From positions 1 to 64,000 of the forward strand of contig NZ_JANZKJ010000011.1 in NCBI RefSeq assembly GCF_025642975.1: a stretch of DNA of 64,000 nt, written 5' to 3'. Below the pieces are notes generated by a model that saw only the letters and a program-made list of their open reading frames with translations, ran no database searches and was not told the DNA's origin. The position numbers and the translations under genes were made by a program. Shown piece after piece: positions 44,741 through 53,322 of this stretch (its first letter is position 1; every line of letters begins with the position of its first letter). This DNA comes from Pseudomonas sp. RIT-PI-S. GTDB taxonomy: Bacteria; Pseudomonadota; Gammaproteobacteria; Pseudomonadales; Pseudomonadaceae.

Positions 44741-45877
44741 ATGAGCGAAGTCACCCGTTTACCCTGCTGGTCCGACTGGAAGTGGCAGCAGCAAAACAGC
44801 GTAACCACGCTAGAGGAGCTGGTGGGCGCGTTTCCGGGCCTTGCCTGCAGCAGCCGCCTCGAAGCCTTGCGCAACGCGCTGGACACCCGCCGGGTATCGC
44901 TCACGCCATACAGCCTGGGGCTGATCCAAACGGATGCCGCCCAGCGCCCCCTCGAACAGGATCCGCTCTGGGCCCAGTTGATTCCGGAGTTCGCGGCCCC
45001 AAGCCCGTTCGAGTACGACGGCACTACCGAAAACTGGGAGCTGGACCACGAAATGGTCACCGGTATTTGCCAGCACAAATACGACAACCGGGTGATCGTG
45101 CGAGCGGCCAATGTGTGCCATGCCTATTGCCAGTTTTGCTACGAAGCCTTGCGCACGCTGGAAATCCGCTCGCCAAAGCCAGGCCTGAAAAAGAGCGAGT
45201 GGCAAGCGACGCTCGATTATCTGGAGGCGCACCCCGAGGTGGAGGAGGTCATTCTCAGTGGCGGCGAGCCGCTGATGCTCTCCGACGCACGCCTGGACGC
45301 GATGCTGCAAAGCATTCGCGCGGTACGCCCCGACATCGTCATCCGCTTGCACACCCGGGCGCTGACGTTCAACCCGTTCCGGATCACCCAAGCCTTGGCC
45401 AGCACCCTGGCCCGCCATCAGGTCACCGCGGTCGGCCTGCACGTGGCGCACCCGCGAGAGCTGACCGACGCCTTTTTTACCGCCGTGCGCGCATTACAGC
45501 GCGCCGTTCCCTTGCTCTTCGCCAACATCCCGTTCCTGGCGGGGGTGAATAACCACCTGCAGACCCTGCGGGACCTTTGCATGGGGCTATACCGGGGCGG
45601 AGTCACCCCTCACTACCTGTATCAGTTCATGCCGTTCTCACCCGGTCATTCCCGTTATGCCGCTCCGGCCAGCGAAGCGATCAGTTTGCTGCGGCAACTC
45701 AAACGCCGCATTTCCAACCTCGCGGTGCCCGAGTTCGTCATCCCCCACGTGACCGGCAAGCACACGCTGCCCCTGGAGCTGGGTGGCCCGCCCACCCGCA
45801 TCGAGACCGACGCCGAGGGCAACGAAGCCATCCATTTCACCAACTGGAAGGGCCAAGCATGCGTGTTCCCGCAGTGA
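44741..45877 (+). CDS. KamA-family radical SAM/PLP enzyme with atypical substrate pocket
   Basis: This is a 378-residue protein of the lysine 2,3-aminomutase (KamA) family. The radical SAM cluster is Cys126-x3-Cys130-x2-Cys133 (CHAYCQFC), the SAM-binding GGE follows in EVILSGGEPLML, and Lys340 (HVTGKHTLP) fits the PLP lysine. KamA residues that hold lysine are different here, by my alignment: the carboxylate Arg after the last Cys is Glu135 (CYEA for CTRR); Asp293 is Met297 (YQFMPF); Asp330 is Pro335 (VIPHV). So the substrate is probably not lysine and perhaps not a simple free alpha-amino acid. The start has a perfect AAGGAGG. It opens a five-gene coupled operon and overlaps the next gene by 19 bases. 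Whether it is an aminomutase is inferred. Confidence 0.85.
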   Translation: MSEVTRLPCWSDWKWQQQNSVTTLEELVGAFPGLACSSRLEALRNALDTRRVSLTPYSLGLIQTDAAQRPLEQDPLWAQLIPEFAAPSPFEYDGTTENWELDHEMVTGICQHKYDNRVIVRAANVCHAYCQFCYEALRTLEIRSPKPGLKKSEWQATLDYLEAHPEVEEVILSGGEPLMLSDARLDAMLQSIRAVRPDIVIRLHTRALTFNPFRITQALASTLARHQVTAVGLHVAHPRELTDAFFTAVRALQRAVPLLFANIPFLAGVNNHLQTLRDLCMGLYRGGVTPHYLYQFMPFSPGHSRYAAPASEAISLLRQLKRRISNLAVPEFVIPHVTGKHTLPLELGGPPTRIETDAEGNEAIHFTNWKGQACVFPQ

Positions 45878-46851
45878 CGCCCGGCAAGCTGAACGGCGCG
45901 AAGATCCTCGTGCTCGACTCCTCTCGCAACAGCTATGTGACCGCGCCCGACATCGAGGCCGAGGTTTTCGGCCCTGGGATCGAGGTTACGCTTGTGCATG
46001 CCGACTCCGTGGCGGCGTTGCCCGCCTCGGCGCTGGCGTGCGATGGGGTGATCTGCTGGCATTTGGTCGACCTCCCTGCCCATGCCCTGGCCCGGTTCAA
46101 CCGCTGCCGCGCCATCGTTCGCGCAGCGGTCGGGGTCGACAACATCGACCTGATCGCCGCCCGGCTGCACCGGATCGCAATAGCCAACGTCCCGGACTAC
46201 GGCACCGAAGAAGTCGCCGACCATACCCTTGCCCTGGCACTGGCGCTGCTGCGCCGCCTGCCTCGCGCCGATGCGGCGGTGCGTGGGGGTAGCTGGGATT
46301 GGCGCGACCTCGGCCCATTGCCGCGGCTCAGCGACCTGACCATAGGCCTGATCGGCCTGGGCCGGATAGGCGCGGCAGTGGCCAGGCGATTCCTGGCCTT
46401 TGGTTGCCGGGTCGTGTTCTACGACCCTTACCGCGACAGCGGTTGGGAGAAAAGCCTGGGCACGGGCCGGTGCGAGACCCTCGATGCGCTGCTCGACGAA
46501 GCTGACCTGGTCAGCCTGCACCTGCCGCTCACGCTGCGTACCACCCACCTGCTCGGCCAGGCCGAACTGCGCCGGCTAGCGGGTAAGTACCTGGTGAACA
46601 CGGCTCGCGGCGGGCTGATCGAACCACACGCCTTGGCCGCCGCCGTAGCCGCCGGGCAACTGGCCGGTGTGGCACTGGACGTCTATGCCGACGAAACCGC
46701 CCCTCCGCCACCGGCCATGCTCGCACCGGAGGTGCTGTGGTCTCCTCACGTGGCGTTTTATTCGGACAAGGCCCTGCCAGAACTGCGCAGGAAAGCCGCC
46801 AGCTGCCTCAAAACCCTTCTGATCAGCGGCCAGCACCGGAACCTGTTATGA
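45859..46851 (+). CDS. CtBP-like D-2-hydroxyacid dehydrogenase
   Basis: This is a 330-residue NAD(P)-dependent D-isomer-specific 2-hydroxyacid dehydrogenase. The Rossmann motif is GLGRIGAAVARRF; catalytic residues are Arg in NTARGGLIE, Glu in VYADETAPP, and His in SPHVAFYSD. The end PELRRKAASCL is like C-terminal-binding-protein relatives and some phosphoglycerate/phosphonate-type dehydrogenases. Expected reaction: interconversion of a 2-oxoacid and a D-2-hydroxyacid. The ATG at 45859 lies inside the end of the KamA-like gene, and the stop overlaps the aminotransferase start by 4 bases, so translation is coupled on both sides. Confidence 0.88.
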   Translation: MRVPAVTPGKLNGAKILVLDSSRNSYVTAPDIEAEVFGPGIEVTLVHADSVAALPASALACDGVICWHLVDLPAHALARFNRCRAIVRAAVGVDNIDLIAARLHRIAIANVPDYGTEEVADHTLALALALLRRLPRADAAVRGGSWDWRDLGPLPRLSDLTIGLIGLGRIGAAVARRFLAFGCRVVFYDPYRDSGWEKSLGTGRCETLDALLDEADLVSLHLPLTLRTTHLLGQAELRRLAGKYLVNTARGGLIEPHALAAAVAAGQLAGVALDVYADETAPPPPAMLAPEVLWSPHVAFYSDKALPELRRKAASCLKTLLISGQHRNLL

Positions 46852-47954
46852 CTCACCCAACCCCTCGCCCAGCCCGCCAACTGCGTCAGCTGGAGCACGG
46901 CAATCCATTTCCCGGTATCGCCGCACTGGAAAGAAGCACGGGCACGGCTATCACCGCGCGGCTAAGTGCCAACGAGGCCATGCCGCTCTACAGCGAAGCC
47001 CTTACGGAGCGGTATGGCCAACCACTGCTCGAACACGCCCGGCGTTACCCCGACCCCTGCGCCTTCGAGCTGCGGCAGGCCATAGCCGCCCGCCACGGGC
47101 TGAACGTCGAGGACATTCTGGTCGATGCCGGTGCCGACGCGTTGATCTTTCTGTTTCTCAGGGCTTTCAGCGACCCTGGAAGCGTAGTGCTGGCGTCGGC
47201 GGGCACCTACCCTACCGCCGGCTACTTTGCCCGTTCCCTGGGGCTGCGCTTGCGGCCGGTCAACTACTCCCTGGAAGGCGGCATTCCCCGCGCGGACCTT
47301 GCCGCCCTGGCGGCCCAGGCCCGGGTGTATCGGGCGCGCGTGGTCTACCTGGCCAACCCGGACAACCCCACCGGCAGTGAGCATTCCGCGCAGGCGGTGG
47401 CAGCCTTCGCCCGCTCGCTGCCCGCCGGCACCTTGCTGATTCTCGACGAGGCCTATGAGGCATTCGGCGGCCATCACTGCGCCCAACCGCTGCCGAATGT
47501 GGTCCGGCTGCGCAGCTTCTCCAAAGGGTTCGGGCTGGCCGGCTTGCGCGTCGGTTATGCGATCGCGCCGCCGTCGTTGCTGGCCGTCGCCAACCAAGCA
47601 CGGGTGCATTACTCAGTGGGTACGGTCGCCCAGCAGTTGGCGCGGGAAGCCTTGGAGGACACGGCCCACCAGCGCTTGATGATCGCCGCGAACCAGGCCC
47701 TGCGGGGCCGCTTTGCCGAACTGGCACAAGCGGCGGGCGTGCCCTTCTTTGCTTGCGCCACCAACTTCATGACCCTTGCACTGAGCAGCCCACAGGCCGG
47801 TGAAACCCTGCGTGACCGGTTGCTCGCCCAAGGCGCGTGCATCTACCTGGGCCTGCTCAACGAGCATCTGGTGATTGCCCGGGTGTCGCTGCAACCCGAG
47901 CTCTTTACCCCGCAGGTCAGCGGCGTGCTGTTTCGCTCACAGGAGTCAAACTGA
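46848..47954 (+). CDS. HisC-like PLP aminotransferase
   Basis: This is a 368-residue fold-type I aminotransferase like histidinol-phosphate aminotransferases. It has SANEAMP near residue 40, NPDNPTG, LILDEAYEAFGG with the pyridine-N Asp, and PLP Lys in RSFSKGFGLAGLRVGY. It is not in a his operon, so it probably transaminates an oxoacid of this pathway. The ATG at 46848 overlaps the preceding stop by 4 bases. The next gene follows after 3 bases. It could supply the amino group to the product of the dehydrogenase, or belong to the reverse direction. Confidence 0.88.
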   Translation: MTHPTPRPARQLRQLEHGNPFPGIAALERSTGTAITARLSANEAMPLYSEALTERYGQPLLEHARRYPDPCAFELRQAIAARHGLNVEDILVDAGADALIFLFLRAFSDPGSVVLASAGTYPTAGYFARSLGLRLRPVNYSLEGGIPRADLAALAAQARVYRARVVYLANPDNPTGSEHSAQAVAAFARSLPAGTLLILDEAYEAFGGHHCAQPLPNVVRLRSFSKGFGLAGLRVGYAIAPPSLLAVANQARVHYSVGTVAQQLAREALEDTAHQRLMIAANQALRGRFAELAQAAGVPFFACATNFMTLALSSPQAGETLRDRLLAQGACIYLGLLNEHLVIARVSLQPELFTPQVSGVLFRSQESN

Positions 47955-47957
47955 CAG

Positions 47958-49184
47958 ATGGCCAACAACAAATTGCTGATCCTGGGCATCGGCAACGTCG
48001 CTCTCAAATACCTGGAACAAGCCTTGGCGCCCTTTGGATTGGAGCCTGTGGTGATGGGCGACAAGCGCAGCCGCCCCGGCGACACCTGGGCCACCTATTC
48101 GCCCGCGCGTTTTCACAGCGTGGCGCTTGAGCGCCAGGCGGTCAGTCGCTATCTCAACGACCACGCCCAGCTGCGCGAGGAAATTTGCGCGGTCACTACC
48201 CTGTTCGACGAGTTGATGCCCCTGGTTCAAGCCCTGGCCCTGGAGCACGGCTGGGACTACCCAGGGCCCGCCGCGGTTCGCTTGAGCGATAAGGGCACGG
48301 CCGCCACTTGCGCGCAGGCGTTGTCGCCGCCGAGCTATCCCTTTACCGCGTGCAATCCGGACAGCCTGGCCGAGGTGCTCGAACACCCGGGTAGCGACTG
48401 GGTAATCAAGCCCGCGTGCTGTTCCGGTGGCGAAGCCGTGGGCCGCATTGCCAGCGGCCCCGGTGCGGTGGGCCGTGTAAGGGTCCACCTGGCGCGGTAC
48501 TTTCATATCAATGCCGAGCAGTGGCTGATGCAGCCTTGCCTCGAGGGCCTGCTGGTCAGCTTCGAAGGCTTTATGCAGGGGGGCGCACTGCACCGGATGG
48601 GGGTGTCCCGGCGCTCGCGGATCGGGCTCACCGAGGTAGCCAATCGATTTCCTGCCCAGGGCATTGCCCCCGAACATCTGGCGCAGGGGTGGAGCGGCAT
48701 CGAGCAACTGTTCAGCCGCGGCGGCTATCGCGACGGTTGGTTCCACTGTGAGTGCATCGTGGGCCCCGCCGGCATTCACCTGATCGATACCAATGCCGGG
48801 CGCATCGGCGGGGCGACCGTGCTGGAGCAGATAGCACTGGCCTGCGGCGTGCTTCCCGCAGAGCTACTGGCCCATGTGCTATTGCTGCCGCTGCCGGGCT
48901 TTTGCCCACGATTGTCGGCCTGCTGTCACGACCTCACGCCCACGCTGGGCGTTTGGTACGGGCTGGCCGAACAGGCGGTATTGACCGGCATCGAATTGGG
49001 CCCGCACCTGGCCCGGCATACCCGCTTCGCCCGGGATGGCGCCGTCGTGCCGCCAATAGGCACGTCTGATTACGCCTGGGTCGGCATGTTCAGCGGGCGC
49101 GAGGCGGATGTGCTGGACGGCTTGCGCGCGCTTCGCCTGCATACGGACCGCGGCCCCGCCCTCCCCGCTTACAGCCTGGACTGA
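47958..49184 (+). CDS. ATP-grasp ligase
   Basis: This is a 408-residue protein of the ATP-grasp carboxylate-amine ligase fold. It has an N-terminal preATP-grasp Rossmann-like part (KLLILGIGNVALKYLEQAL), a central ATP-binding part (DWVIKPACCSGGEAVGRI, the Lys and flexible loop), and the metal-binding HLIDTNAGRIGG. Relatives join amino acids (dipeptide synthetases) or make amides. The substrate is unknown. Its location between an aminotransferase and an exporter gene, 3 and 7 bases from each, argues that it makes the final amide bond of a small exported metabolite. Confidence 0.82.
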   Translation: MANNKLLILGIGNVALKYLEQALAPFGLEPVVMGDKRSRPGDTWATYSPARFHSVALERQAVSRYLNDHAQLREEICAVTTLFDELMPLVQALALEHGWDYPGPAAVRLSDKGTAATCAQALSPPSYPFTACNPDSLAEVLEHPGSDWVIKPACCSGGEAVGRIASGPGAVGRVRVHLARYFHINAEQWLMQPCLEGLLVSFEGFMQGGALHRMGVSRRSRIGLTEVANRFPAQGIAPEHLAQGWSGIEQLFSRGGYRDGWFHCECIVGPAGIHLIDTNAGRIGGATVLEQIALACGVLPAELLAHVLLLPLPGFCPRLSACCHDLTPTLGVWYGLAEQAVLTGIELGPHLARHTRFARDGAVVPPIGTSDYAWVGMFSGREADVLDGLRALRLHTDRGPALPAYSLD

Positions 49185-49191
49185 TCCATTG

Positions 49192-50361
49192 ATGGCTATT
49201 TACCTCATCCGCTTCACCACCTGGGGCAGCTGGAGCCTGCTGTTTTCATTCTTCGCGGTCTGGCTGGATGGCCAGGCACCGTTTTCGGCGGGCGCGATCA
49301 GTGTATTGGGTGCCAGCATCGCCTTGACCAATCGGGCCGGCTCGCTGCTGTTCGTGCGCTGGGTGGGCCGGGCAGACTTTCGCCTGCTGCTGTGGGCCAC
49401 CCAGGGGCTGATCGCGCTGTCGGTGGCCGGGTTATACCTGCTACACCGCCAAGGGGAGTATGCAATGGCCGCCTGGCTGCCCCTGGTTTGCCTGTTCGGC
49501 CTAGGGCATTCGTTGGCGTCGCTGGCGCAGCTTACGTATATCGCGGCCGGCCATGCGGGCACCGATCAGGTAAAAGCCTTCTCACTGGAAAACGTTGCGC
49601 TGAACCTCAGCGCGGGCATAACCCCCTATGCGTCGGCACTGGTACTCAAGCATCTGCCGGAACACTACCTGGCGTTTCCCCTTCTTTATTGCCTGGCCAC
49701 GGCAGCGTTGTGTGTGCTACTCGGCCCGGCCGAAGCCGAGGCGGGCCGGCCTAAGCGCGCCCAGGCAGCAGCGCACGCCAGGCCAGTGACGGTGGCGCTG
49801 TTTCTACTGGTCAATGCGCTGTCGTTCTTCGCCTTCAGCCAGTTCTATAACGTGTTTCCGCTGCATGCCAGGGAACGGCTGGACCCAGAGGCCATCGGCC
49901 TGTGGTTCGCCCTCAGCAGCGGCTTGATCGTGATCTTGCAGTTGCCCTTGACCCGGTTGCTCGGTGGCATGCGCCGCGGCTGGCTGGTGGCCGGCGCTAA
50001 CGCCGCGATGGCCGCCGGGGTATTGGCGTTGTTCCACGCAGGTGCCGCTCCTACCGCCGCGCTAATGGCGGTGCTGTTGCTTACCCTGGCCGAGATGATC
50101 TTCGGGCCGCTGTATCAGGTCATGGCCCTCAGTATTTTCCCCGGCCGGCCGGCTTTCGCCATGGCAGTGCTGACGCTGACCTGGGCCCTGGCCGAGGCGT
50201 TGGCCACCGGGGTGGGGCTTTACCTGGTCGCCGGTGGCCGCGCCTGGCTGGCCTTCGCCCTGGGCACGGCCGCCTGCCTGGTGGTGGTGGTGATCGCCGC
50301 CGCTCAAGGCTGGCGCGGTGGGCAGAGTGCGCTGGGCCGGTTATTGGCGGCACGGCATTAG
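49192..50361 (+). CDS. MFS transporter, probable exporter of the operon product
   Basis: This is a 389-residue MFS protein with about 12 helices (SLLFSFFAVWLDGQ... first helix; LVNALSFFAFSQFYNVFP in the second half; ALAEALATGVGLYLV late). It resembles small-molecule and drug exporters of the kind found with ATP-grasp dipeptide pathways. The ATG at 49192 is used (7 bases after the ATP-grasp stop); the longer upstream frame is the end of that gene in another register. As the last gene of the operon it probably expels the product or confers self-protection. Confidence 0.85.
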   Translation: MAIYLIRFTTWGSWSLLFSFFAVWLDGQAPFSAGAISVLGASIALTNRAGSLLFVRWVGRADFRLLLWATQGLIALSVAGLYLLHRQGEYAMAAWLPLVCLFGLGHSLASLAQLTYIAAGHAGTDQVKAFSLENVALNLSAGITPYASALVLKHLPEHYLAFPLLYCLATAALCVLLGPAEAEAGRPKRAQAAAHARPVTVALFLLVNALSFFAFSQFYNVFPLHARERLDPEAIGLWFALSSGLIVILQLPLTRLLGGMRRGWLVAGANAAMAAGVLALFHAGAAPTAALMAVLLLTLAEMIFGPLYQVMALSIFPGRPAFAMAVLTLTWALAEALATGVGLYLVAGGRAWLAFALGTAACLVVVVIAAAQGWRGGQSALGRLLAARH

Positions 50362-50449
50362 CCGGCCAGTGAACACCTCTATCTCGGCTCGGCTGGCGAG
50401 CCCGGCCAGGGCTGCTACAGTCTGCTTTTTGCCCTGATCGGAGGTATCC

Positions 50450-52075
50450 ATGAGCGAGGCCCATTTGCTGCCGCGGCTTTTCCCCACGCCTGAGGAGGTT
50501 CCTGAAGCCTGGCGGTTCGGCGAGCCGCAGGTGCAAAAGGAGTATCTGGTCGATGGCCGCTTCGAACAGTGGGGCGGGCCACTGGCCAAGGTGCTGAGCC
50601 CAATATGCTTCGCCACTGCGCAAGGCGATCAGCCGGTCGAGCTGGGGAGCACGCCACGCTTGAGTGCAGACGCTGCCATGCAGGCACTGGATGCAGCGGT
50701 GCGCGCCTATGACAAAGGCCGTGGCGCCTGGCCGATGATGCGGGTCGCCGAGCGTATCCGTCACGTGGAGGGCTTCCTGCAGCGCATGCGCGAGCAGCGC
50801 GGGGCGGTGGTCAAGCTACTGATGTGGGAAATCGGCAAGAACCTGAAGGACTCCGAGAAGGAGTTCGACCGCACCTGCGACTACATCGTCGACACCATCA
50901 ATGCCCTCAAGGCACTGGACCGGCGCTCCAGCCGCTTCGAGCTCGAGCAGGACACCCTCGGGCAAATCCGCCGGGTACCGCTGGGCGTGGCATTGTGCAT
51001 GGGCCCTTACAACTACCCGCTCAACGAAACCTTCACCACGCTGATTCCCGCGCTGATCATGGGCAACACCGTGGTGTTCAAGCCGGCGAAGTTCGGAGTG
51101 CTGTTGATCCGCCCGTTGCTGACGGCCTTCCGTGACAGCTTCCCGCCCGGCGTCATCAACGTGATCTACGGCAGTGGCCGGGAAACGGTCAGTGCACTGA
51201 TGGCGAGCGGCAAGGTGGATATCTTCGCCTTCATCGGCACGCACAAAGCAGCCAGCGAACTGAAAAAGCTCCATCCCAAGCCCCACCGCTTGCGCTCGGC
51301 CCTGGGCCTGGACGCGAAGAACCCAGGGATCGTGCTGGCCGATGCCGACCTGGAAAACGCCGTGAACGAATGCATCACCGGTACGCTGTCGTTCAACGGG
51401 CAGCGCTGCACGGCCCTGAAGATTCTCTTCGTCCATCAAAGCATCGCCGATGCCTTCCTGGCCCGCTTCAACGAGCGCCTGGCCGGCCTGGCACCGGGCA
51501 TGCCGTGGGAACCGGGTGTATCGCTCACACCGCTGCCGGAGCCGGGTAAGGTTGACTACCTGTCGGGGCTGGTCACCGATGCGCTCGCTCAGGGTGCCCA
51601 GGTGGTCAACCCAGGCGGGGGGACAGTTCGGGCATCGTTCTTCTACCCTGCCGTGTTGTATCCGGTTGCCGCCGGCATGCGGGTCTACGACGAAGAACAA
51701 TTCGGCCCCCTGGTGCCGGTGGTGCCGTTCAGCGATATCGAGCAGGTCATCGAGTACGTCCTCGATGCCAACTACGGGCAGCAACTGAGCCTGTTCGGCA
51801 AGGATCCGCTGCTGCTCGGCCGGCTGGTCGATACCTTCGCCAACCAGGTTGGGCGGATCAACCTCAATGCCCAGTGTCAGCGGGGCCCGGACCAGTACCC
51901 GTTCAACGGCCGCAAGGATTCGGCCGAGGGCACGCTGTCGGTCCACGATGCGCTTCGCAGTTTTTCCATTCGCACACTGGTGGCCACGCGCTTCAACGAA
52001 GCCAACAAGGCGCTGGTCAGCGAGATCATCCAGGCCCGTAGCTCGGGCTTTCTCAGCACCGATTACATTTTCTGA
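50450..52075 (+). CDS. GapN-like aldehyde dehydrogenase lacking the usual general-base Glu
   Basis: This is a 541-residue aldehyde dehydrogenase related to NADP-dependent non-phosphorylating glyceraldehyde-3-phosphate dehydrogenase. It has GPYNYPLNE and FKPAKFG for cofactor, catalytic Cys320 in SFNGQRCTALK, and EEQFGPLVPVVPF. In nearly all family members a conserved Glu in LELGGKxP acts as general base; here the segment is LGLDAKNP (residues 285-292), with Gly286 at the Glu position. Such a change would slow hydrolysis of the thioester, which could fit a CoA- or reduction-directed enzyme. A good Shine-Dalgarno (GGAGG) precedes the ATG. It stands 88 bases after the MFS gene; it may not belong to that operon. 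Confidence 0.88.
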   Translation: MSEAHLLPRLFPTPEEVPEAWRFGEPQVQKEYLVDGRFEQWGGPLAKVLSPICFATAQGDQPVELGSTPRLSADAAMQALDAAVRAYDKGRGAWPMMRVAERIRHVEGFLQRMREQRGAVVKLLMWEIGKNLKDSEKEFDRTCDYIVDTINALKALDRRSSRFELEQDTLGQIRRVPLGVALCMGPYNYPLNETFTTLIPALIMGNTVVFKPAKFGVLLIRPLLTAFRDSFPPGVINVIYGSGRETVSALMASGKVDIFAFIGTHKAASELKKLHPKPHRLRSALGLDAKNPGIVLADADLENAVNECITGTLSFNGQRCTALKILFVHQSIADAFLARFNERLAGLAPGMPWEPGVSLTPLPEPGKVDYLSGLVTDALAQGAQVVNPGGGTVRASFFYPAVLYPVAAGMRVYDEEQFGPLVPVVPFSDIEQVIEYVLDANYGQQLSLFGKDPLLLGRLVDTFANQVGRINLNAQCQRGPDQYPFNGRKDSAEGTLSVHDALRSFSIRTLVATRFNEANKALVSEIIQARSSGFLSTDYIF

Positions 52076-52153
52076 AGCTTGCTGGGGCAGCCTCGGTTTG
52101 ACTCGCCGAGGCTTGTACCCGAAGCTGTGCGCCCTGCATTTGCGGACATTCGC

Positions 52154-53209
52154 ATGACCCGCGCATTACGCCCACTGTTGATCGCCTGTTTCATCCTCTT
52201 GCTAGGCGCCGCGGCATGGTATTTCAGCCGCCCCTTGCCGCCCGCCGCCCCCACGTTGCCCGAGCACAGCTATCAGCAGGCGTTGAGCGCGGCTCAGGCG
52301 GGCGCGCCTGGCGCGGCTCGCTTGCTCTACCAACAGCTCGCCCGGGACGATCTGCCCGCCACCAGCCGTGCTGCCTTGTACCCGTCGCTGCCCGATTACC
52401 CTAGCGCCCGTGCGCTGGGGTTTGCGACCGCCGACCTCCACAACGCCGAGCCTGCTGTGCGGCATGGGGCAATGGACGCCTTGACGGGCATGACAGAGGG
52501 GGCGGCGCGAGCCGAGCTGCTCGGGCCGCTGCTGGACGACGCCGATGAGGCGATACGCACTCATGCCGCGCGGGCACTGCTCGAGCTGAACCCGGATGAC
52601 GTGGGCGTGTATTTCGCCAGGCTCCACGAAGTGCTGGGGGCGTACAGTCAGCGGCTCGAGGACACTCCTGGCGACTACACCGCCCAGCTCGAGCTCGCCC
52701 GCTTGCGTTTGCATGAAGGAGCCGCGCGGCAGGCGGCAACGGCGGCCCAACGTGTGCTGCAGCTACGCCCGAACGCCCTGCAAGCCAGGGTGCTGCTGGC
52801 CCAGGCGCTGGATCGGCTGGGGCAGCCGGACGAGGCTCGGGAAGCCCTGGCCGAGCCGCTGCGAGAGCACCCTGACGACGCCTTTCTGCAGCACGAACTG
52901 GGCATCTGGCTGCTGGCCCATGGGCAGGAAGAATACGCCCTGCTCGCCCTGGCCCGTGCAGTGGAGCTGGCACCAGACGCCGCGGGCTATCGTTTCGACC
53001 TCGCCACCAGCCTGCATAGCCTGGAGCAACCGGAGGCCGCCCAGGCTCAGTTGGACCAACTGGTAAGGCGTCAGCCGGCGAACCGCCAAGCCAGGTTGCG
53101 GCTGATCGAGTACTGGAAAGAAGCCGGGCAGTTGCAAAACGTTCAGGTGCTGCTGGCGGAGCTTGAACAGCAGAACCCTGACGACCCCGCTTTGCAGCAA
53201 GGCTTGTAA
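52154..53209 (+). CDS. membrane-anchored TPR protein
   Basis: This is a 351-residue protein. An N-terminal signal anchor (ALRPLLIACFILLLGAAAWYF) is followed by a Pro-rich stretch, a HEAT-like part around 95-160 (AVRHGAMDALTGMTEG...AIRTHAARALLELNPDD), then at least four TPR units from about 180 to the end (AQLELARLRLHEGAARQAATAAQRVLQLRPN and others). The soluble part would be in the periplasm. It is like cytochrome c-type biogenesis or multiheme-adaptor TPR proteins, but no partner is close. I use the ATG at 52154; the frame is open to 52079. Function is unknown. Confidence 0.75.
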   Translation: MTRALRPLLIACFILLLGAAAWYFSRPLPPAAPTLPEHSYQQALSAAQAGAPGAARLLYQQLARDDLPATSRAALYPSLPDYPSARALGFATADLHNAEPAVRHGAMDALTGMTEGAARAELLGPLLDDADEAIRTHAARALLELNPDDVGVYFARLHEVLGAYSQRLEDTPGDYTAQLELARLRLHEGAARQAATAAQRVLQLRPNALQARVLLAQALDRLGQPDEAREALAEPLREHPDDAFLQHELGIWLLAHGQEEYALLALARAVELAPDAAGYRFDLATSLHSLEQPEAAQAQLDQLVRRQPANRQARLRLIEYWKEAGQLQNVQVLLAELEQQNPDDPALQQGL

Positions 53210-53322
53210 AGGGATGGACAACACGCTGCTGGCTGAACCCTGAGCGCCGCGCGTGGTCCAGTAGCTACGGGAGTGAGCTTGAATGCCGTGGCAAAGCCGC
53301 GGCGTGGTGAGTCGACGCACGG

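Noticed and set aside
45577..45858. Upstream extension of the 2-hydroxyacid dehydrogenase frame
   Set aside because: It overlaps the KamA-like gene in another register and has no dehydrogenase homology; the ATG at 45859 begins the true protein.
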